This document shows, piece after piece, positions 1 to 9,244 of a stretch of DNA of 64,000 nt. The translations under genes and the position numbers were made by a program. The stretch's first letter is position 1, and the number at the start of each line of letters is the position of its first letter. Origin of the DNA: Actinomycetales bacterium (GTDB lineage Bacteria > Actinomycetota > Actinomycetes > Mycobacteriales > Micromonosporaceae); contig PKFB01000080.1 of the NCBI GenBank assembly GCA_002919305.1, positions 124,001-188,000 on the forward strand. Direction: 5' to 3'. Under the pieces are notes generated by a model. The model ran no database searches, was not told where the DNA came from, and saw only the letters and a list, made by a program, of their open reading frames with translations.

Positions 1-80
1 CGAACGAGCCGGGCAGTCGTGCCTCGACCGGACGCCGCCGTGCGCCAGGCTCCGGCGGCGAGCAGCTGACCCTCACCGGG

Positions 81-902
81 ATGCCCACCAAGCTTTTTGT
101 CTGTACACCGAGCAAGCTGGCGGCGTATGAAGACTGTCCCCGCCGGTATCGATACGCCTATGTGGACCGTCCCAGCCCGCCCAAGGGGCCGCCGTGGGCT
201 CACAACTCTCTCGGGGCAAGCGTCCACAACGCGTTGCGGACGTACTTGTCGCTGGAGCCGTCCCGGCGGGACTCCGCCGCCTTAACCGCGGCCCTGCGAA
301 GCGCCTGGGTGTCGGAGGGGTATCGGGACGTCGAGCAGCAGCGCGCCGTCTACCACCGGGCGTTGGAGTGGCTCCGAGCGTATGTCGCCACGCTCGACCC
401 TCATTTCGAGCCGGCCGCGTTAGAGCGGGTTGTCGCCGCGCGTACCTCGGTGTTGGCGTTGTCCGGTCGGGTGGACCGCATCGACGACCGAGGCGACCAG
501 ATGGTGATCGTGGACTACAAGACCGGCCGCGCTGAACTCACCTCGGATGACGCGCGCGGTTCCCGCGCTCTGGCCCTGTACGCGTACGCCACGGCACGGA
601 CGCTACACCGCCGTTGTCAGCGGGTGGAGCTGCACCATCTGCCCACCGGCACGGTGGCTGCTCATGAGCACACCGAGGAGTCCTTGGCCAGACACCTAGC
701 ACGGGCTGAACAGACAGCGCGGGACATTCAAGCGGCGGAACACGCGGTCGCTACCGGCGTCGATCCGGATGAGGCGTTTCCCACCAGGCCGGGTCCGTTG
801 TGCTCCTGGTGTGACTGGCGGCGGAGCTGCCCGGTCGGCGCGCAGGCCCCCGAACGGGAGCCGTGGGCGGCGGTCGCCTCGCTGGAGACCGGAGCCGGAT
901 GA
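81..902 (+). CDS. RecB-family PD-(D/E)XK exonuclease
   Basis: Stand-alone RecB/AddB-type nuclease, expected to act on DNA ends in repair. The signature is split across the protein: Cys19 in the N-terminal TPSKLAAYEDCPRRY segment, the catalytic VDYKTGR motif at residues 144-150 (Asp145 and Lys147), and Cys241, Cys244 and Cys250 in CSWCDWRRSCP. The four Cys match the iron-sulfur cluster that closes AddB/RecB-type nuclease domains. At 273 aa it is the usual size for the actinobacterial single-domain form. The ATG at 81 has no clear ribosome binding site and the frame stays open to the left edge of the window, so the true start may lie upstream and the gene may be cut. It converges with katA. Confidence 0.85.
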   Translation: MPTKLFVCTPSKLAAYEDCPRRYRYAYVDRPSPPKGPPWAHNSLGASVHNALRTYLSLEPSRRDSAALTAALRSAWVSEGYRDVEQQRAVYHRALEWLRAYVATLDPHFEPAALERVVAARTSVLALSGRVDRIDDRGDQMVIVDYKTGRAELTSDDARGSRALALYAYATARTLHRRCQRVELHHLPTGTVAAHEHTEESLARHLARAEQTARDIQAAEHAVATGVDPDEAFPTRPGPLCSWCDWRRSCPVGAQAPEREPWAAVASLETGAG

Positions 903-960
903 GGCGTCAAGACGCCCTTCGGCTCTGGTGACGCGGCGTACGGCATCGGCATAGAGCGGC

Positions 961-998
961 CGGTGGCGCGGCCGCACCTGGAGTCGACCGCGCCACCG
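961..998. terminator. Hairpin between recB-like gene and katA
   Basis: Perfect 11-bp inverted repeat (961-971 with 988-998, loop of 16 nt) followed by TTGTTG. It sits in the gap between two convergent genes, so it may serve both strands. Confidence 0.55.
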
Positions 999-1027
999 TT
1001 GTTGACGTAGGAACGAGACCAAAGCGG

Positions 1028-2479
1028 TCAGAGACCGGTCACACCCTTGGCGATGGTGTCACCGAGTTCCTTGTCGATGTTGCGCCAGTACTCGAGCGCC
1101 CGCTCCAGCACCGGTGAGGTGACACCGTTGCGCAGAGAACCGATGACGTTCTCAGCCAGGCGGCTCCGCGCCGCGTCGTCCATGACCTCGCGTACCAGCG
1201 TGCCGGCCTGACCGAAGTCGTCGTCCTCCGGGTGGAGTTCGGCGGCGGCCCGCACCATGTCACCCGAGACGGCCCAGGTCAGGTCCTCACCGAGCTGTTC
1301 GTCGGCGACCGGCCCGCCGAAGGAGTTCGGCGAGTAGACCGGCTGGTTCCCGGAGTGGTGGTAACGCATCGGACCGTCGAAGGTGTAGGTGTGTACCGGT
1401 ACCTTCGGCTGGTTGACCGGGAGCTGGTTGTAGTTCGGGCCGATCCGGTAGCGGTGGGTGTCGGCGTAGGCGAACATGCGGCCCAGCAGCATCTTGTCTG
1501 GGGAGACGCCGATACCCGGAACCAGGTTGGAGGGCTCGAACGCCGCCTGCTCGATCTCGGCGAAGAAGTTTGAGGGGTTGCGGTCCAGTACCAGGCGTCC
1601 GACCTTGATCAACGGGTAGTCGCCGTGTGGCCAGACCTTGGTCAGGTCGAACGGGTTGAACCGGTAGCTCGGGGCGTCCTCGTACGGCATCACCTGGACG
1701 TACAGGGTCCAGGAGGGGTACTCGCCACGACTGATCGCGGTGAACAGGTCACGTCGGTGGAAGTCGGGGTCCTCCGCCACCATCGCCTTAGCTTCGGCGT
1801 CGGTGAAGCACTCGATCCCCTGGTCGGTCTTGAAGTGGTACTTGATCCAGAACTTCTCACCGGCGGCGTTGGCCCACATGAAGGTGTGAGAGCCGTAACC
1901 GTTCATGTGACGCCAGGTACGAGGCGTACCGCGGTCGCCGAACAGCCAGGTCACCTGGTGCGCCGACTCAGGGTTGAGGGTCCAGAAGTCCCACTGCATG
2001 TTGTTGTCCCGGACCCCGATGTCAGGCAGCCGCTTCTGAGACCGGATGAAGTGCGGGAACTTCATGGGGTCCCGGATGAAGAAGATCGGGGTGTTGTTGC
2101 CCACCAGGTCGTAGTTGCCCTGGGTGGTGTAGAACTTGATCGCGAAGCCCCGAGGGTCACGCACCGTGTCGGCCGAGCCCTGCTCACCGGCGACGGTGGA
2201 GAAACGCACCAACACCTCGGTCCGGACACCCGGCTGGAACAGCGCAGCCTTGGTGAACTGGCTGACGTCTTCGGTGGTCTCGAAGAACCCGAAAGCGCCC
2301 CCACCCTTGGCGTGCACGTTGCGCTCCGGCACACGTTCGCGGTTGAAGTGCGCCATCTGCTGAATGAAGTGGTGGTCGTGCAGCAGGATGGGGCCGTTGC
2401 GGCCCACCGAAAGCGAAAACGCGTCGCTAGGGGCGGGCGCACCGGTCTCAGTCGTTGAGAGCGGAGGACGCTCTGTCAT
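1028..2479 (-). CDS. katA: Monofunctional heme catalase KatA
   Basis: Clade-type small-subunit catalase that disproportionates hydrogen peroxide in the cytoplasm. Visible are the distal-side segment [18 protein letters not shown] with the catalytic His near residue 56, and the proximal heme-ligand segment [12 protein letters not shown] with its Tyr. Length from the chosen start is 483 aa, normal for the family. I chose the ATG at 2479 because AAAGGAG lies 8 nt upstream; an upstream in-frame ATG at 2515 would overlap the end of furA and has no such site. The gene lies 13 bp behind furA on the same strand, so the pair is a peroxide-responsive operon of the FurA-catalase kind known in actinomycetes. 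Confidence 0.95.
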   Translation of the reverse strand: MTERPPLSTTETGAPAPSDAFSLSVGRNGPILLHDHHFIQQMAHFNRERVPERNVHAKGGGAFGFFETTEDVSQFTKAALFQPGVRTEVLVRFSTVAGEQGSADTVRDPRGFAIKFYTTQGNYDLVGNNTPIFFIRDPMKFPHFIRSQKRLPDIGVRDNNMQWDFWTLNPESAHQVTWLFGDRGTPRTWRHMNGYGSHTFMWANAAGEKFWIKYHFKTDQGIECFTDAEAKAMVAEDPDFHRRDLFTAISRGEYPSWTLYVQVMPYEDAPSYRFNPFDLTKVWPHGDYPLIKVGRLVLDRNPSNFFAEIEQAAFEPSNLVPGIGVSPDKMLLGRMFAYADTHRYRIGPNYNQLPVNQPKVPVHTYTFDGPMRYHHSGNQPVYSPNSFGGPVADEQLGEDLTWAVSGDMVRAAAELHPEDDDFGQAGTLVREVMDDAARSRLAENVIGSLRNGVTSPVLERALEYWRNIDKELGDTIAKGVTGL

Positions 2480-2492
2480 ACGGGTTTCTCCT

Positions 2493-2924
2493 TTAAGCGC
2501 CGTCATCATCGTCAACAGTACGCTGACAGGCCGGGCAGAGGCCCCAAAATGTCACTTCCGCCTCGTCGACGAGAAACCCGTGCGTATCCGATGGATCCAG
2601 GCAGGGTGCCTGACCAACGGCGCAATCGACATCGGCGATGCTGCCGCAGCCACGACACACCACATGGTGATGGTTGTCCCCCACCCGGGCCTCGTACAGA
2701 GCAGGACTGCCGGCCGGCTCGACGCGGCGCGCCAGCCCTACCCGGCACAAGGCGGCGAGAACGTCGTACACCGCCTGGGTGGAGACCGAATCGAGACGGT
2801 TACGCACTCTACGAGTAATCTCGTCGACCTCCATGTGACCGCCTTCAGCGAGAACGGTCAGGACGGCGAGCCGTGGTCGCGTCACACGCAAGCCACGGGA
2901 GCGGAGCAACTGCTCGCCTGTCAT
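2493..2924 (-). CDS. furA: Fur-family peroxide regulator FurA/CatR
   Basis: A 143-aa Fur-superfamily repressor. It has an N-terminal winged helix ([15 protein letters not shown] onward), a HHH-containing metal-binding stretch ([11 protein letters not shown]), and two Cys pairs (CRGCG and CPAC) expected to hold structural zinc. The gene sits immediately upstream of katA, the typical arrangement in which oxidised FurA releases its own promoter and that of the catalase. The start ATG at 2924 follows GAGGTG at good spacing. An inverted repeat at 2941-2965 just upstream is the likely autoregulatory site. Assignment to FurA rather than Zur or another Fur paralogue rests on the katA linkage. Confidence 0.88.
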   Translation of the reverse strand: MTGEQLLRSRGLRVTRPRLAVLTVLAEGGHMEVDEITRRVRNRLDSVSTQAVYDVLAALCRVGLARRVEPAGSPALYEARVGDNHHHVVCRGCGSIADVDCAVGQAPCLDPSDTHGFLVDEAEVTFWGLCPACQRTVDDDDGA

Positions 2925-2940
2925 GCGATCACCTCAACAT

Positions 2941-2965
2941 GTTTTCTGGAATGAGTCAAGAAAAC
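2941..2965 (-). promoter_or_regulatory. Probable FurA operator
   Basis: GTTTTCT (2941-2947) and AGAAAAC (2959-2965) form a perfect 7-bp inverted repeat with an 11-bp spacer, centred about 30 bp upstream of the furA ATG. On the minus strand the spacer contains TTGACT, a good -35 element, so a repressor bound here would cover the promoter. The link to FurA is inferred from position. Confidence 0.5.
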
Positions 2966-3318
2966 AAGGGGTACGAACGACATGCGACGGGTATCCCAGC
3001 GGGGCCCCTGGCATCCGTGCCGGCGCCTCGGTCACAGCGCACTGAGCTGACGGTCGTACCTGGCGTCTTCGCCACTACCAGTGTGCACACCTGAACTCAC
3101 CGCGCTACCCCCGGCTGTTGTTCCGGACCGTCCGGGTTCGGTCGGTGTTCCCGACCAGACCCGATGTGTGGCGAGTCGGGACCTCCTCTGAAGGCCGGTG
3201 ATACCGGTGATATCGGTCATCAGAGCGCCCGTTATTGCCCCAGATCGGCTCCACCGCCGTGTGTTGAACCGAACATCGAGAACACACGTGCCTGTGAACG
3301 GGAACGAAAGGAGGCGCT
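2966..3318. other. Intergenic region between furA and DUF2231 gene
   Basis: About 350 bp between divergent genes. It holds no ORF with a ribosome binding site. Short direct repeats of CCGGTGATA near 3197-3215 are visible. I see nothing else I can support. Confidence 0.4.
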
Positions 3319-3810
3319 GTGTTCGAGGAGTTCCTGGGGCTGCCGGCTCATCCGTTGCTGGTGCACGCGGCGGTCGTGTTGGTTCCGCTGTTGAGCGTGG
3401 TCAGCGTGGTGTACGCGCTTGCGCCCGCACTCCGCTCCAAACTCACCTGGGCCCTGGTCGCTTTGGCGGTTGTCACACCCGTCGCGGTGTGGCTCGCGGG
3501 GCGCAGTGGTGAGGCGTTCGAGAGCAGGCTGGCCAGCCGTGGCATGTTGATGCCCGAGCTGGCGGTGGCGGTCGATGAACATCAAAACCTGGCGAACACG
3601 CTGTTGTGGTGGACTCTGGCGTTGAGTGCGGCGGCGTTGCTGGTGGTGGCCCTGCACAACGCTACGCAGGCGGGGCGCTCGCTGCCCGTGCCGTCCACCG
3701 TGGTCGCGGTACTGGGTGCCCTTGTCGTCCTCGGGCTCGGCCTGGTGAGCACCTGGTACATCTACCGCACAGGCCACACCGGTGCCGAGATGGTCTGGGA
3801 CGGGCTGTGA
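3319..3810 (+). CDS. DUF2231 four-helix membrane protein
   Basis: A 163-aa integral membrane protein with four hydrophobic segments, at about residues 13-32, 38-56, 92-112 and 120-143. The N-terminal PAHPLLVHA, a mid-protein EHQNLANT and the C-terminal GHTGAEMVW carry His residues at positions typical of the DUF2231 family, which is suspected to bind heme or metal but has no settled function. GTG start with AAAGGAGG 5 nt upstream. It is followed 25 bp later by the P450 gene on the same strand, so the two could be co-transcribed. Confidence 0.8.
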   Translation: MFEEFLGLPAHPLLVHAAVVLVPLLSVVSVVYALAPALRSKLTWALVALAVVTPVAVWLAGRSGEAFESRLASRGMLMPELAVAVDEHQNLANTLLWWTLALSAAALLVVALHNATQAGRSLPVPSTVVAVLGALVVLGLGLVSTWYIYRTGHTGAEMVWDGL

Positions 3811-3835
3811 CGGCGCAGCCCTATACCGTGACGGC

Positions 3836-5008
3836 ATGACAGTCGCCGAGAGCTCTCTGTTCTCGAATTGGATCGGACCCGGCCCCTCCGACCCGGGGGT
3901 GACGCGGGTGGGGGATCAGTGGCTGGTCACGCGACACGCCCTGGTGCGCCAGGTGCTCGCCGATCCCGCCTCCTTCGCCCCAGATAACGCGCTCGACGCG
4001 GTGACTCCGCTGTCGGTGCCGGCCCTACGGATTTTGGTGCGGTACGGATTCCGGCTACCGCCCACTCTGGCCAACAACGGCACCCCCAGCCATCCCGCGC
4101 TCCGCGGCATCGTGGCCGACGCGTTGCACCCTCACCGGGTGGCCGCGCAGCGTGACTGGCTCACCGGGGTGGTGCGGCGGAGAGTGGTGACGATCACCGC
4201 GAGCCTGCGGGCCGGCGACCCGGTCGATCTGGACGCCGCGGTATCCCGTGACCTTCCGCTGGCGGTCCTGGGTCGGCTGGTGGATCTGCCCTCGGACGAG
4301 GTCGCTGTGGTCAAGCGTTTCTCGGCGGCGGCGTTGGAGCTGTTCTGGGCGCCTCTGACGCCCCAACGCCAACAGGAACTGGCCACTGTGGTCGGCCAGT
4401 ACTACGCCAGGTTGCGACGCTTCGCTGAGACCGCGTCGGGTTTGGTGAGCACCCTGCGGGAGTACGCGCTGAGCAACGGCCTGAGCATGGACGAGGTGGT
4501 GGGGGTCCTGTTCTTCCTTCTGGTGGCCGGACAGGAGACCACCTCACAGTTCCTCACCCTCCTGATGCGTCGCCTCATCGCCGAACCCGAACTGCCCGCC
4601 GCCCTCAGCGCCGGTCGCGTGTCCGTCGAGGATGTGGTGGAAGAAGGACTGCGGCTGGAGCCACCCATCGTCACCTGGCGGCGGGTCACCACCCGGGATG
4701 TCGTCCTGGGAGGCGTCCCGATCCCCGCCGGCGCCAGCGTCCTGTTGGGACTGGCCCGAGCCGGTCGAGACGAGACCGTGGTCGCTGAACCGCACCGCTT
4801 CATCCCCGGTCAACGGGGCTCACGGCGACACCTGGCCTTCGGAGCCGGCGCCCACCGTTGCCTGGGTGCTCAGTTGGCCCGGATGGAGGCTACGGTGGTG
4901 ATCTCCGAGTTGGCGCCGGTGCTGCGGCGCTGCCGGGTCATCGCCGAGCCGACCTTTCCCCCGAACCTGTCGTTCCGGATGCCCGACCGGCTCGTCGTGA
5001 CCTGGTGA
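3836..5008 (+). CDS. Cytochrome P450
   Basis: A soluble bacterial P450 of 390 aa. In order: I-helix oxygen-binding motif AGQETT, K-helix EGLR (ExxR), and the heme-thiolate loop FGAGAHRCLG with the Cys ligand. An acidic residue precedes the Thr pair as expected for a working monooxygenase. The substrate is unknown. No ferredoxin or reductase gene is adjacent. It converges with bioF, so a role like Bacillus BioI in making pimelate is conceivable but unsupported: there is no acyl-carrier partner and the gene is on the opposite strand. The ATG at 3836 is preferred over an ATG at 3782 that lies inside the DUF2231 gene. Confidence 0.9.
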   Translation: MTVAESSLFSNWIGPGPSDPGVTRVGDQWLVTRHALVRQVLADPASFAPDNALDAVTPLSVPALRILVRYGFRLPPTLANNGTPSHPALRGIVADALHPHRVAAQRDWLTGVVRRRVVTITASLRAGDPVDLDAAVSRDLPLAVLGRLVDLPSDEVAVVKRFSAAALELFWAPLTPQRQQELATVVGQYYARLRRFAETASGLVSTLREYALSNGLSMDEVVGVLFFLLVAGQETTSQFLTLLMRRLIAEPELPAALSAGRVSVEDVVEEGLRLEPPIVTWRRVTTRDVVLGGVPIPAGASVLLGLARAGRDETVVAEPHRFIPGQRGSRRHLAFGAGAHRCLGAQLARMEATVVISELAPVLRRCRVIAEPTFPPNLSFRMPDRLVVTW

Positions 5009-5024
5009 GGCCACCGAACCGGCG

Positions 5025-5046
5025 GACCCGTCGGATCCGGCGGGTC
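5025..5046. terminator. Hairpin between P450 gene and bioF
   Basis: GACCCG (5025-5030) pairs with CGGGTC (5041-5046), with a self-complementary CGGATCCG inside the loop. It touches the bioF stop codon and lies in a convergent gap of 36 bp. There is no T-run, so it is only a moderate call. Confidence 0.4.
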
Positions 5047-6229
5047 AGGACCGGTCAGGCACGGTTTCGGGGGCGGTGGGTGGTGAGGGAGCCCGGTCGA
5101 CCGGAGCGGTGGCGATGATGGTCTCCAGCGCTCGCTCGAAGTCATCCTGGGCAACTCCTGCGTTGATGGTGAGTCGCAGTCGAGAACGCCCGTCTGGAGT
5201 GGACGGGGGTCGGAAGCAACCGACCGCGACTCCTCGCTGTCGGCACGCCTCCGCCCACGCCACGGCGCCGGCGGCGTCCGGTGCCAGCACCGAGATCACC
5301 CCGGCCGCCGGGGCGCTGACCAGCAACCCTGCTTCCCGTAGCCGGCGCGCCGCCCAGCCGGCCCGCTCGCGAAGCAGGGCTCGCGCTTCGGAGGCCTTCT
5401 GGGCGATCCGCAACGCCGCCAGGGCCCCCGCCACGACCGCCGGCGGTGGGGCGGTGTCGTAGATGAAGGTCCGCCCGGTGTCGATCAGGTGCCGGATGAG
5501 CGGCTCAGGGCCGGCGACGACGCCACCGGCGGCTCCCAGCGCCTTGGACAGGGTCGCGGTCACCACCACGTCAGGCTCACCGGCCAGCCCGGCCGCTACC
5601 ACGCCTCCTGAACCGCGCGGCCCCAGCACCCCCAGCCCGTGGGCGTCATCCACCACCAGCAGTGCTCCGGCTAACCGGCAAACCTGGTGCAGCTCACGCA
5701 GCGGCGCGAGGTCACCGTCCACCGAATACACCGACTCGGTCACCACCACCGCCGGTCGCCCCGGCTCGAGCGCCGAGGCGACCGCCTCGGGAGAGGCGTG
5801 GGGGACCACCACGGTTGACGCCCCCGCCAACCGGCAGGCATCCACCAGGGAGGCGTGCGCGTGCGCATCCAGCACCAGCAGGGTCCGGGGTCCGCACAAC
5901 GCGCGGATCACCCCCAGGTTAGCCAGGTAACCGGAGGAGAACACCAACGCCGCCTGACAGCCCAGGGTCTGAGCGAGCGCGGCCTCCAGGGCGGCGTGTG
6001 CCGCGGTGGAGCCGCGTACCAGTCGAGATCCCGTCGCGCCCAGCCCGTAATCGGCCAGCGCCTGCCGGGCCGCCTCCAGCACCGCCGGATGCCGCGACAG
6101 CCCCAGGTAGTCATTGCCCGCCAGATCCACGACCGCGTCCTGGGGCTGACGCGCGACCAGGCGCCGCGTCAGCCCGGCCTTCGCACGCAACGCGGCCTTC
6201 CGCTGCAGAGTGGCCAACCAGCCGGTCAC
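5045..6229 (-). CDS. bioF: 8-amino-7-oxononanoate synthase BioF
   Basis: PLP-dependent alpha-oxoamine synthase that condenses pimeloyl-ACP/CoA with alanine, the first committed step of biotin ring assembly. It shows the family substrate-entry motif DLAGNDYLGLSRHP near the N terminus, VVDDAHGLGVLGPRG in the middle, and TLSKALGAAGG with the PLP-binding Lys. 394 aa, full length. The GTG start overlaps the bioA stop codon by 4 bp (GTGA), so it is translationally coupled to bioA. Confidence 0.93.
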   Translation of the reverse strand: MTGWLATLQRKAALRAKAGLTRRLVARQPQDAVVDLAGNDYLGLSRHPAVLEAARQALADYGLGATGSRLVRGSTAAHAALEAALAQTLGCQAALVFSSGYLANLGVIRALCGPRTLLVLDAHAHASLVDACRLAGASTVVVPHASPEAVASALEPGRPAVVVTESVYSVDGDLAPLRELHQVCRLAGALLVVDDAHGLGVLGPRGSGGVVAAGLAGEPDVVVTATLSKALGAAGGVVAGPEPLIRHLIDTGRTFIYDTAPPPAVVAGALAALRIAQKASEARALLRERAGWAARRLREAGLLVSAPAAGVISVLAPDAAGAVAWAEACRQRGVAVGCFRPPSTPDGRSRLRLTINAGVAQDDFERALETIIATAPVDRAPSPPTAPETVPDRS

Positions 6230-7551
6230 GCCACCACCTCGTCGATCGCCTCAGCGAGGGCGGTGACCAGCAGCTCGGTCTCCGCCTCCTCGAGCGTCAG
6301 CGGCGGCATCAGAACCACCACATCCCCCAACGGACGCAGCCACACCCCGCGGCGGCGAGCCGCCTGACACACCGCGAACCCGGTCCGCTCACCGCGCGAG
6401 TGGACCTCTACCCCCGTCATGGTGCCGATCCGGCGTACCTCCACCACACCGGGATGCGACTGCAAGGGCGCCAGCAGCGCGCCCAACCGCTCTCCCAAGC
6501 GGGCCGCCTGACCGACCAGGTCCCGCTCTACCGCCAGCTGAAGGTTGGCGTTAGCCGCGGCGCAGCACACCGGGTTGGCGGTGTAGGTGTGGCCGTGGAA
6601 GAAGGTGCGTCCACTGGCGGGCGTCCCCAAAAACGCCTGGTAGACCTCATCGGTTGTCAGCACCGCCGACAGCGGCAGATAACCGCCGGTCAGGCCTTTG
6701 CCGCAGGTGAGCAGGTCTGGGACAACGCCGGCGTGCTCACAGGCCCACATCCGTCCGGTACGGCCGATCCCGGTGGCGACCTCGTCACAAATCAGCAGCG
6801 CGCCGTGGGCGTCGGCGATCCGTCGGCAGGCCCGCAGGAAGTCGGCGTGGTAGGTCAACATGCCGGCGGCGGCCTGCACCATCGGCTCCACCACCAGGGC
6901 GCACACCTCGTGTCCCCGGTTGGCCATGACCTTCTCCAGCTCCGTGATCACCTCGGCGGCGCGTTCGGCGGGAGACTGGCCTGGCGAGCGTACACCCGGG
7001 GAGGGCACCGCCAAGGTCGACAGCAGGATCGGTCGGTAGGTGGCGTGGAACAGCTCGATTCCCCCGACGCTCACCGCGCCCAGGGTGTCTCCGTGATACG
7101 CCTCCGCCAGGTGCAGGAACAGCGGCCGGAATTGTCCACGCTGGAGGGCGCTCTGGTACGCCATCTTGAGCGCGACCTCGACGGCAGAGGAGCCATCCCC
7201 GGCGTAGAACACCTTGGACAACGTGGGGCCGGTTCCGGTGGGGGCCAGGGACAGCAGGCGCTCTGCCAGTTCGATACCGGGAACGTGGGTAGCACCCAGG
7301 AACGTCGAATGATCCAAAATGGACAATTGGCGTACAATCGCCTCATTGATTTCTGGCGTGCCGTGCCCGAAGGTCGTGGTCCATAGCGACGACACGCCGT
7401 CCAGGTAGCGGCGACCATCCACGTCGTACAGCCAGGGGCCTTCCGCCCGTGCCACGACGGTCGGTTCGTCGTCGAGCCACAGTGAGTGCTGGGTGAACGG
7501 ATGCCAGACGGCGCGCGCGTCGCGTTCCCACCACCGCTGACTTTCGGACAT
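6226..7551 (-). CDS. bioA: Adenosylmethionine-8-amino-7-oxononanoate transaminase BioA
   Basis: Class III aminotransferase that uses S-adenosylmethionine as amino donor to make 7,8-diaminopelargonate. Key features are the N-terminal VWHPFTQ substrate-binding motif typical of BioA, DEVATGIGRTG with the PLP-contacting Asp, and TCGKGLTGGYLP with the Lys that forms the Schiff base. About 441 aa. I take the ATG at 7551 as start because GGAAGG is 8 nt upstream; the GTG at 7557 is too close to that site. First gene of a bioA-bioF operon that diverges from bioB. No bioD follows. Confidence 0.93.
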   Translation of the reverse strand: MSESQRWWERDARAVWHPFTQHSLWLDDEPTVVARAEGPWLYDVDGRRYLDGVSSLWTTTFGHGTPEINEAIVRQLSILDHSTFLGATHVPGIELAERLLSLAPTGTGPTLSKVFYAGDGSSAVEVALKMAYQSALQRGQFRPLFLHLAEAYHGDTLGAVSVGGIELFHATYRPILLSTLAVPSPGVRSPGQSPAERAAEVITELEKVMANRGHEVCALVVEPMVQAAAGMLTYHADFLRACRRIADAHGALLICDEVATGIGRTGRMWACEHAGVVPDLLTCGKGLTGGYLPLSAVLTTDEVYQAFLGTPASGRTFFHGHTYTANPVCCAAANANLQLAVERDLVGQAARLGERLGALLAPLQSHPGVVEVRRIGTMTGVEVHSRGERTGFAVCQAARRRGVWLRPLGDVVVLMPPLTLEEAETELLVTALAEAIDEVVA

Positions 7552-7628
7552 CTTCACGCCTTCCGTTCTTCTCGTGAGATCCTTAACCGGGTCCGTTGGA
7601 GACTACCCACATATTCAGTTGTAGGGTT

Positions 7629-7659
7629 ACTCCACCTTGGAGTGAGGTTCGGACCTCAC
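7629..7659. promoter_or_regulatory. Twin inverted repeats in the bioA-bioB intergenic region
   Basis: Two adjacent perfect inverted repeats lie between the divergent bioA and bioB genes: ACTCCA/TGGAGT with a 3-nt centre at 7629-7643, then GTGAGGT/ACCTCAC with a 4-nt centre at 7642-7659. They are about 90 bp upstream of bioB. They could be operators for a biotin regulator or hairpins in the bioB leader. They do not match the TGAAC-type BioQ box I know from corynebacteria and mycobacteria. Confidence 0.35.
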
Positions 7660-7750
7660 CCGGAACCGGTCGGGATTCCCAGGTGAGGGCCTGAATCGGG
7701 CTCCCACGGCGGAACTTTGGGCTGAAACGGACGTCAGACGGGAGGCGTTG

Positions 7751-8746
7751 GTGGCCGATATCCTCACGCGCGCCAGGCGCGAAGTGCTCGAAGCCGGACA
7801 GGGTCTGGATCCCGACGGCGTCCTGGAGGTGCTCCGGCTGCCCGACGATCGGATCCCTGAGCTGCTCGAGCTCGCCCACCAGGTGCGAATGCGGTGGTGC
7901 GGCCCAGAGGTCGAGGTGGAGGGCATCGTGTCCCTCAAGACCGGTGGCTGCCCCGAGGACTGCCACTTCTGCTCCCAGTCCGGGCTGTTTGAATCCCCCG
8001 TGCGTTCCGTCTGGCTGGACATTCCAGCCTTGGTGGAGGCCGCCCGACAGACCGCCGCTACCGGCGCCACCGAGTTCTGCATCGTCGCCGCGGTCCGTGG
8101 CCCCGACGCCCGGCTTATGAAGCAACTTCGGGAAGGCGTCGCCGCGATACGGGAGGCCGTGGACATCAACATCGCCGCCAGCTTGGGCATCCTCACCCGT
8201 GAACAGGTTGATGAGCTGGTGGAGATCGGAATCCACCGTTACAACCACAACCTGGAGACCGCGCGCTCCTTCTTCCCTACGGTGGTTACCACCCACACCT
8301 GGGAGGAGCGCTGGGAGACCCTGCGCATGGTCCGGGACTCCGGGATGGAGGTCTGCTGCGGCGGCATCCTCGGGCTGGGAGAGACGCTCGAACAACGCGC
8401 GGAGTTCGCCGGTCAACTCGCCGAGCTCGACCCGCACGAAGTCCCGTTGAACTTCCTCAACCCCCGTCCGGGGACCCCGCTGGCCGACGCGCCGCCGGTG
8501 CCGGCGCGGGACGCGCTGCGGGCTATCGGCGCTTTCCGACTTGCGCTGCCACGCACCATCCTGCGGTTCGCCGGTGGTCGGGAGATCACATTGGGGGATC
8601 TGGGGACCCGGGACGGTCTGCTCGGTGGAATCAACGCGATCATCGTGGGCAACTACCTGACCACGCTGGGACGGCCGGCCGAGCAGGATCTGCAGCTGCT
8701 CGCCGAATTGCAGATGCCCATCAAGGCGCTCAACGCCACCTTGTGA
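7751..8746 (+). CDS. bioB: Biotin synthase BioB
   Basis: Radical SAM enzyme that inserts sulfur into dethiobiotin. The CPEDCHFC motif (C-x3-C-x2-C) for the [4Fe-4S] cluster is at about residues 65-72. Downstream are [16 protein letters not shown] and [14 protein letters not shown], all typical of BioB. The GTG at 7751 has GGGAGG 5 nt upstream; a TTG at 7748 in the same frame is too close to it. 331 aa. The next gene is bsaP, the auxiliary protein that mycobacterial-type BioB enzymes need. Confidence 0.95.
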   Translation: MADILTRARREVLEAGQGLDPDGVLEVLRLPDDRIPELLELAHQVRMRWCGPEVEVEGIVSLKTGGCPEDCHFCSQSGLFESPVRSVWLDIPALVEAARQTAATGATEFCIVAAVRGPDARLMKQLREGVAAIREAVDINIAASLGILTREQVDELVEIGIHRYNHNLETARSFFPTVVTTHTWEERWETLRMVRDSGMEVCCGGILGLGETLEQRAEFAGQLAELDPHEVPLNFLNPRPGTPLADAPPVPARDALRAIGAFRLALPRTILRFAGGREITLGDLGTRDGLLGGINAIIVGNYLTTLGRPAEQDLQLLAELQMPIKALNATL

Positions 8747-8806
8747 CCCCAGCGGCTGGACTGCGATCCGTTCACCTCACCTGAGCCGGCGTGCACGGAG
8801 GAAGTT

Positions 8807-9052
8807 GTGACGACGATCGATCCGGAGGCGGCAGACCAGGAACAACCAGCAGGGTCGGCTTCAACCGCCGCGCCGTGGTGCGACCGGTGTGGTGGAGCGC
8901 TGGCTGAGGGGGGTCACGAGGTCTGTGTGGCGGCTCGGCGTCTGGAGCCGCCCCGGTACTGTTCGCGGTGTCGTCGGCGCATGAAGGTCCAGGTACTCCC
9001 GGCCGGGTGGCGGGCCTCCTGCGTCGTCCACGGCGATATCCATTCCACCTGA
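8807..9052 (+). CDS. bsaP: Biotin synthase auxiliary protein BsaP
   Basis: An 81-aa Cys-rich protein directly downstream of bioB. It has CDRCG, a lone Cys in [13 protein letters not shown] and a final Cys followed by VVHGD. This matches the small protein downstream of bioB in mycobacteria and other actinomycetes that was shown to be required for biotin synthase activity, probably by supporting its iron-sulfur chemistry. GTG start with a GGAGGAAG site just upstream. The 60-bp gap from bioB suggests one transcript. Recognition is by size, Cys pattern and position. Confidence 0.85.
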   Translation: MTTIDPEAADQEQPAGSASTAAPWCDRCGGALAEGGHEVCVAARRLEPPRYCSRCRRRMKVQVLPAGWRASCVVHGDIHST

Positions 9053-9244
9053 GTCGCTTCCCCTGAGGCGCTCTTCCTGAGGGGCGCTTCCTGAGCCGCC
9101 TCGGAGCGGGCGCCCAGCGCTCTCAACCGCGCCATCGGAAGGCTGACCCGCGCCTCGGGCCGTCATGGGTGGGGCGCCACCGGCCGTGGCGAGCCGCGTG
9201 ACACGCCCGAAACCGCATGACCGCCGAGCGAGGCGACAACGCGG

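Noticed and set aside
1625-2458. Long plus-strand frame opposite katA
   Set aside because: Composition reflects the complement of the catalase gene (His/Val/Arg-rich); no ribosome binding site or motif.
3836-5008. P450 as a BioI-type pimelate-forming enzyme
   Set aside because: Nearness to bioF is convergent only; no acyl carrier link or redox partner supports it.
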